Positions 1 to 9,023 of a stretch of 64,000 nt of DNA are shown piece by piece. The first letter of the stretch is position 1. Every line of letters starts with the position of its first letter. Position numbers and translations under genes: made by a program. This stretch comes from Pseudomonas sp. GD04091 (GTDB lineage: Bacteria; Pseudomonadota; Gammaproteobacteria; Pseudomonadales; Pseudomonadaceae), in NCBI RefSeq assembly GCF_029836165.1, contig NZ_JAOEBG010000005.1:248001-312000 (forward strand). Direction: 5' to 3'. The notes below the pieces were generated by a model. It saw nothing but the letters and a program-made list of their open reading frames with translations. It did not search any database and was not told the origin of the DNA.

Positions 1-411
1 GAGAAAACCCGCAACCGCGTGCGCGCCTACACCGGTGCGGCCGTGGGTGCGGCCACCCCTGCACTGATGCGCCTGGCCGAGTCCACCCATCAGGTCGCCG
101 CGGCGCGAGCGCTATTGGAAAAGAGCTGGGAGCAGATCGCCGAGTACAGCGCTCGCCACCAATACCCGACCCGCACCGAGCTGACCTACTGGCGTACCAA
201 CCAGGGGTATGCGGTGAAGCTGTGCATCCAGGCCGTGGACCGGCTGATGGAAGCCGCTGGCGGTGGTGCGTGGTTCGACAGCAACGAGATGCAGCGGCTG
301 TTCCGCGACGCGCACATGACCGGGGCGCATGCCTACACCGACTATGACGTCTGCGCGCAAATTCTGGGACGCGAGCTGATGGGGCTGGAGCCGGATCCGG
401 CAATGACCTGA
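1..411 (+). CDS. p-hydroxyphenylacetate 3-hydroxylase, oxygenase component (C2 type), 3' end only
   Basis: This is the C-terminal 136 codons of an acyl-CoA-dehydrogenase-fold flavin monooxygenase; the 5' part is outside the window. The helical tail (AVDRLMEAAGGGAWF, then RLFRDAHMTGAHAYTDYD) is typical of the C2 oxygenase of two-component 4-hydroxyphenylacetate hydroxylases. The enzyme uses FMNH2 and O2 to ortho-hydroxylate 4-HPA to homoprotocatechuate, the first step of the pathway encoded to the right. The next gene is a matching C1-type flavin reductase, which strongly supports the substrate. A related class D flavin monooxygenase for another phenol is the main alternative. The stop is TGA at 409-411, followed by a REP-like hairpin. 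Confidence 0.8.
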   Translation, partial: EKTRNRVRAYTGAAVGAATPALMRLAESTHQVAAARALLEKSWEQIAEYSARHQYPTRTELTYWRTNQGYAVKLCIQAVDRLMEAAGGGAWFDSNEMQRLFRDAHMTGAHAYTDYDVCAQILGRELMGLEPDPAMT

Positions 412-418
412 GAACATC

Positions 419-473
419 CGTGGGAGCGGGCTTGCCTCGCGATAGCACTCGACCAGGCAAGCCTGCTCCCACG
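419..473. repeat. REP-like inverted repeat
   Basis: The arms GTGGGAGCGGGCTTGCC and GGCAAGCCTGCTCCCAC face each other across about 20 bases just after the oxygenase stop codon. This is the REP signature common in fluorescent pseudomonads. It may stabilise or end the upstream mRNA; there is no T-run. Confidence 0.75.
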
Positions 474-513
474 CACCGCCCCGGCCCAGACCACAACAAT
501 GACGGAGCCTTGC

Positions 514-1440
514 ATGTCCACTACCTTCGATTCCCGCGCCTTTCGCCGCGCCCTCGGCAACTTCGCCACCGGCGTCACCGTGATCACCGCCGCCGACGCC
601 TCCGGGCGCAAGGTCGGCGTCACCGCCAACAGCTTCAACTCGGTGTCCCTCGATCCGCCGCTGGTCCTCTGGAGCATCGACAAACGCTCCAGCAGCCATG
701 CGGTCTTCGAGGCGGCCGGGCACTTCGCCGTGAACGTGCTGGCCGCCGACCAGATCGACCTGTCCAACACCTTCGCCCGCCCCAGCGATGACCGTTTCGC
801 CGGCATCGCATGCGAAACCGGCGAAGGCGGTGCGCCGTTGCTGCTGGGGTGCGCGGCGCGCTTTCGCTGCGAGAAGTTCCAGCAGCTCGATGGCGGCGAC
901 CACTGGATCCTGATCGGCCGGGTGCTGGCCTTCGACGACCTGGGGCGTTCGCCGCTGCTCTATCACCAGGGGGCCTACTCCATGGTCCTGCCCCACACGC
1001 GCATGACCCGCCGCACGGAGGGCGCGCCGCCCATCAGCCACTTCCAGGGGCGCCTGCGGCACAACCTGTACTACCTGATGACCCAGGCGCTGCGCAGCTA
1101 CCAGTGCAGTTATCAGCCACGCCAGCTGGCCACGGGGCTGCGCACCAGCGAGGCCCGCATGCTGATGGTGCTCGAGCATGACGCTGGCCTTGCCCCGGCG
1201 GACCTGCTGCGCGAAGTGGCGATGCCGGAGCGCGAAGTCAGTGAAGCCATTGTCAACCTCACCCGCAAAGGGCTGGTGACCGACGACAATGGCCGGGTGT
1301 GCCTGACCGAGGCCGGACGCGAGCAGACCGAAGGCCTCTGGCAGATCGCCCAGGTGCAGCAGGAGCAGGTTTTCGGCCAGTTCAGCGAGGCGCAGCTGGA
1401 GACGTTCAGGACCGTGCTCAAGGCCGTGATTGCCAGCTGA
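514..1440 (+). CDS. p-hydroxyphenylacetate 3-hydroxylase, flavin reductase component (C1 type) with MarR-like tail
   Basis: This 308-residue protein supplies reduced FMN to the oxygenase encoded just upstream. Residues ~1-165 form a flavin-reductase domain (ATGVTVITAADASG, then VTANSFNSVSLDPPLVLWS, and LLYHQGAYSM). Residues ~190-305 resemble a MarR winged helix (EARMLMVLEHDAGLAPADL and LTRKGLVTDDNGRVCLTEAG). This fusion is the hallmark of the C1 reductase of the Acinetobacter-type HPAH, in which the MarR-like domain is autoinhibitory and relieved by 4-HPA (known for the family). The ATG at 514 is chosen because GGAG (504-507) lies 6 nt upstream; an in-frame ATG at 499 has no ribosome site. 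4-HPA-stimulated activity is inferred from homology. Confidence 0.88.
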   Translation: MSTTFDSRAFRRALGNFATGVTVITAADASGRKVGVTANSFNSVSLDPPLVLWSIDKRSSSHAVFEAAGHFAVNVLAADQIDLSNTFARPSDDRFAGIACETGEGGAPLLLGCAARFRCEKFQQLDGGDHWILIGRVLAFDDLGRSPLLYHQGAYSMVLPHTRMTRRTEGAPPISHFQGRLRHNLYYLMTQALRSYQCSYQPRQLATGLRTSEARMLMVLEHDAGLAPADLLREVAMPEREVSEAIVNLTRKGLVTDDNGRVCLTEAGREQTEGLWQIAQVQQEQVFGQFSEAQLETFRTVLKAVIAS

Positions 1441-1731
1441 ACGCCGTGCCAGCCGCCGCTACCCACCCAAGGCTGCTGGCACGCAGCAGCAAGGCGGACG
1501 GCAGGCAGTGGCAAGACTGCCCTGGGAGCAAGCATCACAGTGAGGGGGTAGTAGCACAAACGGGGTGAGCCGATCACCGGGCAAGCCCGTTCCAATGGCC
1601 ATGAACAGGCTGCTGGAGCGGGCTTTCTCGCGCTGATGGCGAACACCCCTTCGGCAGGCCGGGCGATCGCCAGCACTTGCGGGGTCCCCGGCGAGCCGTC
1701 ATCTTTTCCCTCGTTCAGCCAGGGCCCGCCC

Positions 1732-3231
1732 ATGACAATCAACAATAAGCTCACCGAGCACCTCAACCGCGGCAGCGTCGGCTTCCCCACCGCGCTGGCC
1801 AGCACCGTCGGCCTGATCATGGCCAGTCCCGTGATCCTCACCGCGACCATGGGCTTCGGCATTGGCGGTAGCGCCTTCGCCGTGGCCATGGTGATCGCCG
1901 CGGTGATGATGCTGGCGCAGTCGACCACCTTCGCCGAAGCGGCGGCGATCCTGCCGACCACCGGCTCCGTGTACGACTACATCAACTGCGGCCTGGGCCG
2001 CTTCTTCGCCATCACCGGCACCCTGTCGGCGTACCTGATCGTGCATGTGTTCGCCGGCACCGCCGAGACCATCCTCTCCGGTGTCATGGCCCTGGTGAAC
2101 TTCGAGCATCTCAACACCCTGGCCGAGTCGGCCGGCGGTTCCTGGCTGCTGGGAGTGGGCTTCGTACTGGTGTTCGGCGTGCTCAACGCCTTTGGCGTGA
2201 GCGCCTTTGGTCGCGCCGAAGTGGTGCTTACCTTCGGCATGTGGAGCACGCTGATGGTGTTCGGCGTGCTCGGCCTGATCGCCGCGCCGGCGGTGGAGCT
2301 GGAAGGGCCGTTCGGTGTGTCGCTAGTCGGCACCGACCTGATGACCATCCTGTCGCTGGTGGGCATGGCCATGTTCATGTTCGTCGGCTGCGAGTTCGTC
2401 ACCCCCTTGGCGCCGGAGCTGCGCCGCTCGGCCTGGGTGATGCCCAAGGCCATGGCCCTGGGCCTGTTCGGCGTGGCCAGCTGCATGTTCATCTACGGCG
2501 CGGCGATGAAGCGCCAGGTGGAGAACGTCGTGCTCGACGCCGCCAGCGGCGTGCACCTGCTGGACACGCCCATGGCCATTCCGCGCTTCGCCGAGCAGGT
2601 GATGGGCGAGGTCGGCCCGGTGTGGCTGGGCATCGGCTTGCTGTTCGCCGGTGCCGCGACCATCAACACGCTGATGGCCGGGGTGCCGCGGATCCTCTAC
2701 GGCATGGCGGTGGACGGGACCTTGCCCAAGGTGTTCACCTACCTGCATCCCCGCTTCAAGACGCCGTTGCTGTGCATCCTAGTGGTGGCGCTGATTCCGT
2801 GCCTGCATGCCTGGTACCTGGGCGGCAACACCGACAACATCCTGCACCTGGTGCTGGCGGCGGTGTGCGCCTGGAGCACGGCATACCTGCTGGTGACCCT
2901 GTCGGTGGTGCTCCTGCGCATTCGTCGACCGGACCTGCCACGCGCCTACCGCTCGCCGTTGTTCCCGCTGCCGCAGATCGTCTCCAGCATCGGCATCCTG
3001 CTGGGCATGTGGTTCATCACCCCGCCGGGCATGAACCCGGCCGATGTCTATGTGCCGTTCGCCGTGATGCTCGGCGCCACCGCCGCCTACGCGCTGTTCT
3101 GGACCCTCTGCGTGCAGAAGGTCAATCCGTTCAGGCCAGCGCGGGTCGAGGACGTGCTGGAACAGGAATTCGCCGCCGAACCTGGCCAGCCCCACAACGA
3201 GCAGGTGCAGCATGTCGGCAAGCTGGCTTGA
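1732..3231 (+). CDS. APC-superfamily amino-acid/aromatic-acid permease
   Basis: A 499-residue inner-membrane transporter with about 12 hydrophobic segments. The first (GFPTALASTVGLIMASPVIL) and the GSVYDYINCGLGRFFAITG stretch are typical of amino-acid/polyamine/organocation permeases. It lies between the 4-HPA hydroxylase and the regulators, so uptake of 4-HPA or an aromatic amine or amino-acid precursor such as tyramine is the likely role. Substrate cannot be read from sequence. The ATG at 1732 is preferred over an in-frame ATG at 1636 because the upstream 32 codons are polar and lie in an intergenic, REP-like region (about 1590-1635). Its 3' end overlaps the next gene by 20 bp. Confidence 0.82.
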   Translation: MTINNKLTEHLNRGSVGFPTALASTVGLIMASPVILTATMGFGIGGSAFAVAMVIAAVMMLAQSTTFAEAAAILPTTGSVYDYINCGLGRFFAITGTLSAYLIVHVFAGTAETILSGVMALVNFEHLNTLAESAGGSWLLGVGFVLVFGVLNAFGVSAFGRAEVVLTFGMWSTLMVFGVLGLIAAPAVELEGPFGVSLVGTDLMTILSLVGMAMFMFVGCEFVTPLAPELRRSAWVMPKAMALGLFGVASCMFIYGAAMKRQVENVVLDAASGVHLLDTPMAIPRFAEQVMGEVGPVWLGIGLLFAGAATINTLMAGVPRILYGMAVDGTLPKVFTYLHPRFKTPLLCILVVALIPCLHAWYLGGNTDNILHLVLAAVCAWSTAYLLVTLSVVLLRIRRPDLPRAYRSPLFPLPQIVSSIGILLGMWFITPPGMNPADVYVPFAVMLGATAAYALFWTLCVQKVNPFRPARVEDVLEQEFAAEPGQPHNEQVQHVGKLA

Positions 3232-3775
3232 GCGCCTGACCGGCCCGCGTGCCCCGGCCGGATACCGGCCGGGAGCGACCCTGGCGCGGCTGCGGCGCAA
3301 TCTCGGGTTGTCGGATTTGCAAGCCGCGGCAGCCTTTACCTACCGTGAGGATGGCCCGTGTATCGAGGTGCGTGAGCGGACCGAAAGCCATTTGCTGATG
3401 CACCTGGTGATGTGCGAGTTCATCCTGCGCGTGCCTGCTTGCGGCCAGGGCGCGTTGCGTGCCGAAGTGCACCATACCGGGGCGCTGCGTCGTACCGGCG
3501 TTGCCTGCCGACTGCGCGGTGGCGACCAGGCCCTGTTCGAGACGCTGCAGGCACGCCTGGCAGCGGTTCACGCCATCCTCATGCCTCTGGACTTCAAGCG
3601 CCTGAGCATCGAATGCCGCGACGGCCAGTGGCAGGTAACCCTGGAGCACATGGGCGCCAGCGAGGTGGTCAACCGCATGCCCGCTTGGCGTCGCTACATC
3701 CCCCTCGCCGCCGAGCAACGCTGCCACCTCTGGCTGGCCTTCGACGCGCTGGCGCGCACCCTGCGCGAACTCTGA
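3212..3775 (+). CDS. DUF3156-like protein of unknown function
   Basis: A 187-residue soluble protein with no signal peptide or membrane segment. It resembles the DUF3156 family found in Pseudomonas next to amino-acid permeases; that name is from memory and was not checked. It starts inside the 3' end of the permease gene (20-bp overlap), so the two are translationally coupled and probably act together, perhaps in substrate sensing or permease control. No catalytic motif was recognised. A stem-loop follows directly at 3779-3799. Confidence 0.65.
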   Translation: MSASWLERLTGPRAPAGYRPGATLARLRRNLGLSDLQAAAAFTYREDGPCIEVRERTESHLLMHLVMCEFILRVPACGQGALRAEVHHTGALRRTGVACRLRGGDQALFETLQARLAAVHAILMPLDFKRLSIECRDGQWQVTLEHMGASEVVNRMPAWRRYIPLAAEQRCHLWLAFDALARTLREL

Positions 3776-3778
3776 ATC

Positions 3779-3799
3779 CGGGGCTGCACGGCAGCCCCG
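3779..3799. terminator. stem-loop after the DUF3156-like gene
   Basis: CGGGGCTG (3779-3786) pairs perfectly with CAGCCCCG (3792-3799) around a 5-base loop, three bases after the stop codon. No T-run follows, so it is terminator-like rather than a classic intrinsic terminator. Confidence 0.55.
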
Positions 3800-3879
3800 A
3801 TACCAACGGGTGACTCGAAGAAGTCCTCTGGCATGGAACCTGCTGCCGGTATCCGCGAACAATGATGGTTGTGCACTCA

Positions 3880-3897
3880 TTGATAACATGTTAACAA
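3880..3897. promoter_or_regulatory. palindrome upstream of the FeaR-like gene, possible operator
   Basis: TTGATAACATGTTAACAA is an 18-bp near-perfect palindrome (one mismatched pair), 38 bp before the AraC-type start codon. Its core ATGTTAAC recurs in the hpaG/hpaA intergenic region at 13078-13085. A shared regulator such as HpaR is plausible but inferred. Confidence 0.45.
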
Positions 3898-3935
3898 TTG
3901 GCGCATAACAACAATGCCCGCGTGTGGAGGTCGCC

Positions 3936-4907
3936 ATGCCCATGCCCCAGCCCGCTTCATCGCACCGCGCAAGCCCGGCCCACGACGGCCTGGAACGCTG
4001 GACCACGGCCATGCAGAAGGTCTGCGGTCGGTTCCAGACCGAGCTTGCCTTCAACCGTTCGCTGTTCATCGGCGAGATCGCCACCTTCAACCGCGCAGGG
4101 CTCGCCCTGGCCAACCTGCGCACCAACGCCGGCAACATCCGGCGCCTGGGCGACAACCCCGACTGCGATGACGACCAGCACTGTTTTCTGGTCAGCCAGC
4201 GCATGGGGTATTCGCAGATCACCCAGGATGGGGTGAGCGTCCAGTTGTCGCCGGGAGAGCTGCTGTTGATGGACTCGGTGGGGCCGTGCGAAATCACCCC
4301 GTTCGGCCTGATCGAGCATGTCTCGCTGTCGTTGTCGCGCGAGCAGGTGCGCAAGCATGTGACAAGCCAGGGCGCGACCTTCGGCAAGATCTCTTCGACC
4401 AACGCCTGCGGACGCATGCTGCACCTGCTGATGGACCAGCTGTGCCGCGAGGGCGACGAGGCCGGTCAAACCCAGGGCGAAGCGCTGCAGGCGGCGTTCA
4501 TCGCCCTGCTGGAGCCAGGCTTCGAGCAGGGCGACGACAATCCGGGACTGCTGGCCGGGCTCGGCGGCGCCAGCCTGCGAGGGCATGTGCAGAAGGTGAT
4601 CGACGAGTCGCTGGGCCAGCCGGGCCTGACACCGGCCAGCCTGGCCGAGCGCCTGAGCATTTCGGTACGGCACCTGTACCGCTTGTTCGAAGAAGAGGGC
4701 GACAGCGTCTGTCGCTACATCCAGCGCTCACGGCTCAAGCGCAGCGCGGATGACCTGTCCAATCCGTTCCTCCAGCGCGAGTCGATCACCTCGATCGCCT
4801 ACAAGTGGGGGTTTACCGACTCGGCGCATTTCAGCAGGGCGTTCAAGAAGCATTTCGAGCAGTCGCCGAAGGATTTCCGGGCGATGGCGTTGATGGCCGG
4901 GCGATGA
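3936..4907 (+). CDS. AraC-family regulator, FeaR-like
   Basis: A 323-residue regulator. The N-terminal ~200 residues form a cupin-type AraC_binding_2 sensor, as in FeaR, which controls aromatic-amine oxidation in enterics. Residues ~220-320 are a double helix-turn-helix AraC domain (PASLAERLSISVRHLYRLFEE and SITSIAYKWGFTDSAHFSRAF). GGAGG at 3926-3930 sits 5 nt before the ATG at 3936, which selects this start over the GTG at 3924. The context suggests control of the permease/hydroxylase genes, or of the FAD oxidase and cupin encoded on the opposite strand. A FeaR-like sensor points to phenylethylamine- or tyramine-type inducers, but this is not proven. Confidence 0.8.
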   Translation: MPMPQPASSHRASPAHDGLERWTTAMQKVCGRFQTELAFNRSLFIGEIATFNRAGLALANLRTNAGNIRRLGDNPDCDDDQHCFLVSQRMGYSQITQDGVSVQLSPGELLLMDSVGPCEITPFGLIEHVSLSLSREQVRKHVTSQGATFGKISSTNACGRMLHLLMDQLCREGDEAGQTQGEALQAAFIALLEPGFEQGDDNPGLLAGLGGASLRGHVQKVIDESLGQPGLTPASLAERLSISVRHLYRLFEEEGDSVCRYIQRSRLKRSADDLSNPFLQRESITSIAYKWGFTDSAHFSRAFKKHFEQSPKDFRAMALMAGR

Positions 4908-5021
4908 TGCATTCAGACTTGGCACGCTTGCCGCCGCTGTTCCTGGGCCAGGCGTTGCCGCGCCGGGATCAGGGCGTTGATCAGCGTGAAGCCGTGGGAT
5001 GCGAGGAAATAGCACATGGGC

Positions 5022-5094
5022 GTGGGAGCGGGCTTGCCCCGCGATAGCGTCCGTTTGCCTGGCGAGGGTGTGCCGGCGCTCGCTATCGCGGGGC
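5022..5094. repeat. REP-like hairpin in the convergent gap 4908-5100
   Basis: GTGGGAGCGGGCTTGC heads the left arm, and GCCCCGCGATAGCG (5036-5049) pairs with CGCTATCGCGGGGC (5081-5094). It separates two convergent units (FeaR-like gene and cupin). The rest of the gap (4908-5020) holds only a 34-codon minus-strand open frame that is not convincing as a gene. Confidence 0.7.
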
Positions 5095-5100
5095 GTTTCG

Positions 5101-5466
5101 TCAGGCAATCGCCAGGTAGTGCTTGACGAAGGTCTCGCTCAGCACCTCCCAAAGCACCGGCGTACCCTTGCTCACGAACCAGGCATCGCCTGCCTTGTAG
5201 CGGGTCACCTGGCCTGTGGATTCATCGGTCAGCTGGATCTCGCCGGTGACGATCACCGCCTGCTCGCTGAACGGGTAGACCATGCGGAACTTGCCCTGGG
5301 TGGTGCCGAAATAGGCGCTGCTGATCAGGTCAGTCGGGGCGCCGTGGGTCATCTTGCCGTAGCACTTGACCTCGCCTTCGAGGATGGTCGAGCCCAGGTC
5401 GGCAACGGTGCCCCAGGCGTCGAGTTCGGACAGTTGCACACCCTGGCGGACGGCGGTGAGGGTCAT
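5101..5466 (-). CDS. cupin-domain protein (EutQ/DUF861-like)
   Basis: A 121-residue single-domain cupin. The barrel is visible as GKFRMVYPFSEQAVIVTGEI followed by YKAGDAWFVSKGTPVLWEV. Only part of the usual metal-binding His/Glu set is present, as in the DUF861/EutQ-like cupins. It is the last gene of the long - strand catabolic unit, 30 bp after the FAD oxidoreductase. Such small cupins often accompany PuuB-like amine oxidases; a role in handling an aldehyde or amine intermediate is inferred. No specific reaction can be assigned. Confidence 0.72.
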   Translation of the reverse strand: MTLTAVRQGVQLSELDAWGTVADLGSTILEGEVKCYGKMTHGAPTDLISSAYFGTTQGKFRMVYPFSEQAVIVTGEIQLTDESTGQVTRYKAGDAWFVSKGTPVLWEVLSETFVKHYLAIA

Positions 5467-5496
5467 GGTGGTTCTCCAGTCTGGTGGGATGAAAAA

Positions 5497-6795
5497 TCAA
5501 CGGCGGCCGTTGAAGAAGCCCGACAGCTGATGCACGGTCTTGCCGGCGGTCAGCAGCAGCGGGCGGATATGGTCCTTGCCGAGGATGCGCGCGTGCTTGA
5601 CCGAGCTGATCAGGTCGTAGCGGCTGGAGCCTTCGCTCATGCCCTCGGCGAGGATCTTGCAGATGATGTGGCTGGGGGTGACGCCGAAGCCCGAGTAGCC
5701 TTGCACGTAGAAGGCGTTGGGGCGGTTGCTCAGGGTGCCGATCTGCGGGAACAGGTTGGCGCTGGTGGCCATCGGGCCGCCCCAGGCCAAGTCGATGCGC
5801 ACGTCCTTGAGGTACGGGAAGATCTTCAGCATCAGGTTGCGGTTCCAGGCCTTCAGGTCCTTCGGAATGTGCTCCACGAACGGTGTGGCGGCACCGAACA
5901 GCAGGCGGTTCTCGCGGGTGACGCGGTAGTAGTCGATCACCGGGCGGATATCGCTGTAGGCGCCGCGGATCGGGCTGATGCGCTGGATCATCTCGTCCGT
6001 CAGCGGCTCGGTCATCAACTGGAAGGCATAGGTGTTGACGGTGCGGGCGTGCAGCTCGGGCTCGAGCTTGTTGAGGAAACTGTCGCAGGCCCACAGCAGC
6101 TTGCCGGCCTTGACCGAGCCGCGCCCGGTGCGCACGGTGATGCGTTCGCCGTAGCGCACCTCCAGCGCCGGGCTGTGCTCGAAGATCCGCGCCCCGTGGC
6201 TGACCAGCGCCTGGGCCTCGCCGAGCAGCAGGTTCAGCGAGTGCACATGGCCACCGCCCATGTGCAGCAAGGCGCTGCTGTAGGCGTCGGAGCCGATGAT
6301 CTGCCTGACTTGCGCACCGCCGAGGAAGCGGATCTCGTCCTTGCCGTTGATCGCCTTGAATTCCTTCTCCCAGGCGCGCAGGGTCTTTTCCTGACGGGCG
6401 TTGAAGCCCATGTAGCCATAGCCGTGGCAAAAATCGGCATCGATGGCGTAGCGAGCGATGCGCTCCTTGATGATGCCGGCACCCAGTTCGCTGATCTCGA
6501 AGATCTCGCGCAGGCCCTTTTCGCCGACGCTGCCCTTGATCTTTTCCAGGTCGTGGCCGATGCCGGCCATGATCTGCCCGCCGTTGCGGCCGGTACCGCC
6601 GAAGCCCAGGTAGCGGGCTTCGAGGACGACGACGTTGGTGATGCCTTTCTCGGCGAGTTCCAGGGCGGTGTTGATGCCCGAGAAGCCGCCGCCGATCACC
6701 ACGACATCGGCTTCGATGTCGCTTTCCAGGGTGGGGAAGCTGAGGTTGTACTTCTTGGTGGCGGTGTAGTACGTGGGCGTTTCGATGTTGATCAT
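5497..6795 (-). CDS. FAD-dependent amine oxidoreductase of the DAO/PuuB family
   Basis: A 432-residue flavoenzyme. An N-terminal Rossmann motif (VVVIGGGFSGINTALELAEK, residues ~33-52) and the GGTGRNGGQIMAG stretch are diagnostic of DAO-family enzymes such as gamma-glutamylputrescine oxidase PuuB. The C-terminus has the second nucleotide-binding strand (NAFYVQGYSGFGV). The ATG at 6795 is used; an in-frame GTG at 6849 lies in unlikely upstream sequence. It is the penultimate gene of the hpa unit, about 150 bp after hpaI. An oxidase for tyramine, dopamine or a gamma-glutamyl derivative feeding 4-HPA or homoprotocatechuate would fit, as would polyamine use; the substrate is unproven. Confidence 0.78.
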   Translation of the reverse strand: MINIETPTYYTATKKYNLSFPTLESDIEADVVVIGGGFSGINTALELAEKGITNVVVLEARYLGFGGTGRNGGQIMAGIGHDLEKIKGSVGEKGLREIFEISELGAGIIKERIARYAIDADFCHGYGYMGFNARQEKTLRAWEKEFKAINGKDEIRFLGGAQVRQIIGSDAYSSALLHMGGGHVHSLNLLLGEAQALVSHGARIFEHSPALEVRYGERITVRTGRGSVKAGKLLWACDSFLNKLEPELHARTVNTYAFQLMTEPLTDEMIQRISPIRGAYSDIRPVIDYYRVTRENRLLFGAATPFVEHIPKDLKAWNRNLMLKIFPYLKDVRIDLAWGGPMATSANLFPQIGTLSNRPNAFYVQGYSGFGVTPSHIICKILAEGMSEGSSRYDLISSVKHARILGKDHIRPLLLTAGKTVHQLSGFFNGRR

Positions 6796-6942
6796 GGCGC
6801 GGCCTGGACAGTAGGTATTGTTGGAATTATTGAAATGCAGGGCTTGCACAAGCGCTGTCTGTTGCCGGTCATTGAGCGCCTAACGCGCGGTAGGTGTCTT
6901 GCCTGTGGCTGCCGCGATCTTGACCGAGGCTGCCAGCTCCGT

Positions 6943-7743
6943 TCAGTAGACCCCGCCCTGAGCCGTTACCCCGGCGCTTTCCTTGAACGTGCCGGCCAAC
7001 CCCTGCAACCCGCGCATCAGCACCGTGGTATCCACCCCGACCGCGACGAACGCCGCGCCCAGGTCGATGTAACGCCGTGCCAGCTTCTCGTCGGCACTGA
7101 GAATCCCGGCAGCCTTGCCGGCGCCCTTGATACGCACGATGGCGTCCTCGATGGCCGTCTGCACCTGCGGGTGCCCCGGATTGCCCCGGTGGCCCATGGC
7201 GGCGCTGAGATCGGCAGGGCCGATGAAAACACCGTCGACGCCGTCGACGGCGCAGATTTCATCGAGGTTGGCCAAGCCCTCGCGGTTCTCGATCTGCACC
7301 AGCAGGCACACCTGTTCGTCGGCCACGTCCAGGTAGTCGGCAATGCTGTTCCAGCGCGACGCGCGCGCCAGGGCGCTGCCGACGCCACGCACGCCGTGAG
7401 GTGGATAATGCATGGCCCGCACCAGTTGCCGGGCCTGTTCGGCGCTTTCGACCATGGGCACCAGCAGGGTCTGGGCGCCGATATCCAGCAATTGCTTGAT
7501 CAGCGCAGTGTCGCCGAGCACCGGACGCACGATTGGCTGGGCCGGGTAGGGCGCCACGGCCTGCAGCTGGCCGAGCAGGCTGCGCAGGTCGTTGGGGGCG
7601 TGCTCGCCGTCGAGCAGCAGCCAGTCGAAGCCGGCGTTGGCGGCAAGCTCGGCGCAGTAGGGATTGGCCAGGCCGAGCCACAGGCCGATCTGTGCCTGGC
7701 CGCTGCGCAGGCGTTGCTTGAAGGTGTTGATGGGCATGTCCAT
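6943..7743 (-). CDS. hpaI: 4-hydroxy-2-oxoheptane-1,7-dioate aldolase
   Basis: A 266-residue class II HpcH/HpaI aldolase. It makes the last cleavage of the homoprotocatechuate pathway: 4-hydroxy-2-ketoheptanedioate to pyruvate and succinic semialdehyde. The residues [51 protein letters not shown] and metal-site segments QIENREG and [12 protein letters not shown] follow E. coli HpaI closely. The ATG at 7743 has GAGG upstream; another ATG at 7737 is possible. It follows hpaH in the same unit. No succinic semialdehyde dehydrogenase was seen in the window, so that step must be encoded elsewhere. Confidence 0.95.
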   Translation of the reverse strand: MDMPINTFKQRLRSGQAQIGLWLGLANPYCAELAANAGFDWLLLDGEHAPNDLRSLLGQLQAVAPYPAQPIVRPVLGDTALIKQLLDIGAQTLLVPMVESAEQARQLVRAMHYPPHGVRGVGSALARASRWNSIADYLDVADEQVCLLVQIENREGLANLDEICAVDGVDGVFIGPADLSAAMGHRGNPGHPQVQTAIEDAIVRIKGAGKAAGILSADEKLARRYIDLGAAFVAVGVDTTVLMRGLQGLAGTFKESAGVTAQGGVY

Positions 7744-7790
7744 GGGCGGTCCTCGGTGGCTCGGGATACGGGGCTGTGTGGGAGCGGGCA

Positions 7791-8594
7791 TCAGACGAAC
7801 CGGCAGGCGATCGAGCCGAGCTGGTCGTAGTCGACATGGAAGGTGTCGCCGGGGCGGGCGGCCACCGGACGGGTGAAGGAGCCACCGAGGATCACCTGGC
7901 CGGCTTCGAGGCCCACGTCATACGGCGCCAGCTTGTTCGCCAGCCAGGCCACGCCCTTGGCCGGGTGGTTGAGCACCGCCGCCGACACGCCCGACTCCTC
8001 GATCACCCCGTTGCGGTACAGCACCGCGGGCACCTTGCGCAGGTCGATATCCCCCGGGCGGACAGCGCGCCCGCCCATGACCACGCCGGCATTGGCGGCG
8101 TTGTCGGAGATGGTGTCGAACACCTTGCGGGTGACGCCACTGACCGGGTCGAGCTGTTGGATACGCGCGTCGATGATCTCCAGGGCCGGTATCACCCACT
8201 CGGTGGCCTCGAGCACGTCGAACAGGGTCACGTCCGGCCCCTTGAGCGGTTTACCGAGCAGGAAGGCCAGCTCCACCTCGACCCTGGGCACGATGAAGCG
8301 CTCGAAGGGAATATCACTGCCTTCCTCGAAGAACATGTCGTCGAGCAGCGCGCCGTAGTCCGGCTCGGTGATGTTCGACGAGACTTGCATGGCCCGGGAG
8401 GTCAGGCCGATCTTGTGGCCGACCAGCTTGCGGCCGTCCTTGATCTTCTGCGCAACCCATGCGCGCTGGATGGCGTAAGCGTCCTCGATGCTGATCGAGG
8501 GGTGTTCCAGGGAAAACTGGCCGACCTGCTCGCGGCAGCGCTCGGCCTGGTCGAGGCGGGCGGCGGCTTGCTGGATGATACGGGCGTCGAGCAT
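7791..8594 (-). CDS. hpaH: 2-oxo-hept-4-ene-1,7-dioate hydratase
   Basis: A 267-residue member of the hydratase/decarboxylase branch of the fumarylacetoacetate-hydrolase superfamily. It hydrates 2-oxohept-4-enedioate to the 4-hydroxy-2-oxo product used by HpaI. Metal-ligand segments [16 protein letters not shown] and [14 protein letters not shown] are visible, as is the [13 protein letters not shown] stretch typical of MhpD/HpaH. The start [14 protein letters not shown] matches the usual family N-terminus. It lies between hpaF and hpaI, as in many hpa/hpc operons. A generic MhpD-type hydratase would be the only alternative, and the context rules it out. Confidence 0.94.
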   Translation of the reverse strand: MLDARIIQQAAARLDQAERCREQVGQFSLEHPSISIEDAYAIQRAWVAQKIKDGRKLVGHKIGLTSRAMQVSSNITEPDYGALLDDMFFEEGSDIPFERFIVPRVEVELAFLLGKPLKGPDVTLFDVLEATEWVIPALEIIDARIQQLDPVSGVTRKVFDTISDNAANAGVVMGGRAVRPGDIDLRKVPAVLYRNGVIEESGVSAAVLNHPAKGVAWLANKLAPYDVGLEAGQVILGGSFTRPVAARPGDTFHVDYDQLGSIACRFV

Positions 8595-8601
8595 GGGAAC
8601 C

Positions 8602-9012
8602 TCAGGGCTGACGGTTGAACAGGGGGTGCAGGCTGCTGTGCTTGGCGTCGTACACCTGCGCCTGGCTTTCATCGATCTGCACGGTCACGCCGACCGGGCG
8701 GCGTTGCAGCACGTCGTCCAGGTGTCGGCGCAGCACTGCCAGCAACGCGTCCCCCACCTGCTTGTGCACCGCAGCGCTGCGGCCGCTGCCCATGCGCAGG
8801 TTGGCGTAGACGAAGCCGTAGTCGCCCTGGCCGTCGGCGATGGCCGCGTGGGCGGCCGGATAGGCCAGTACGCGGGTGCCGCCGGTGGGAAACACCTGGC
8901 GACCGTGCTCGTCGCGTTGCTCGAGCATGCACTCGGCCAGGGCGCGGCACAGGTCGGGCATATCGCTGTCGGCTTCGATATCCGGGCTGTAGAGCAGGAC
9001 CAGATGGGGCAT
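8602..9012 (-). CDS. hpaF: 5-carboxymethyl-2-hydroxymuconate delta-isomerase
   Basis: A 136-residue protein of the CHMI family (tautomerase superfamily). It begins [13 protein letters not shown], with Pro directly after the initiator Met; that N-terminal proline is the catalytic base in this superfamily. It isomerises 5-carboxymethyl-2-hydroxymuconate before HpaG decarboxylation. Conserved [13 protein letters not shown] lies near residue 75. It starts 11 bp after the hpaD stop and ends 7 bp before hpaH, consistent with a tight operon. Confidence 0.92.
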   Translation of the reverse strand: MPHLVLLYSPDIEADSDMPDLCRALAECMLEQRDEHGRQVFPTGGTRVLAYPAAHAAIADGQGDYGFVYANLRMGSGRSAAVHKQVGDALLAVLRRHLDDVLQRRPVGVTVQIDESQAQVYDAKHSSLHPLFNRQP

Positions 9013-9023
9013 GACGTCACTCC

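Noticed and set aside
4913..5017. A 34-codon - strand frame (MCYFLASHGFTLINALIPAR start) in the convergent gap
   Set aside because: Too short, no ribosome site, and lying beside a REP element; no family recognised.
4999..7830. A 943-codon open frame on the + strand opposite the cupin, FAD oxidase and hpaI genes
   Set aside because: It is the antisense shadow of clear - strand genes in GC-rich DNA; the translation has no recognisable domain.
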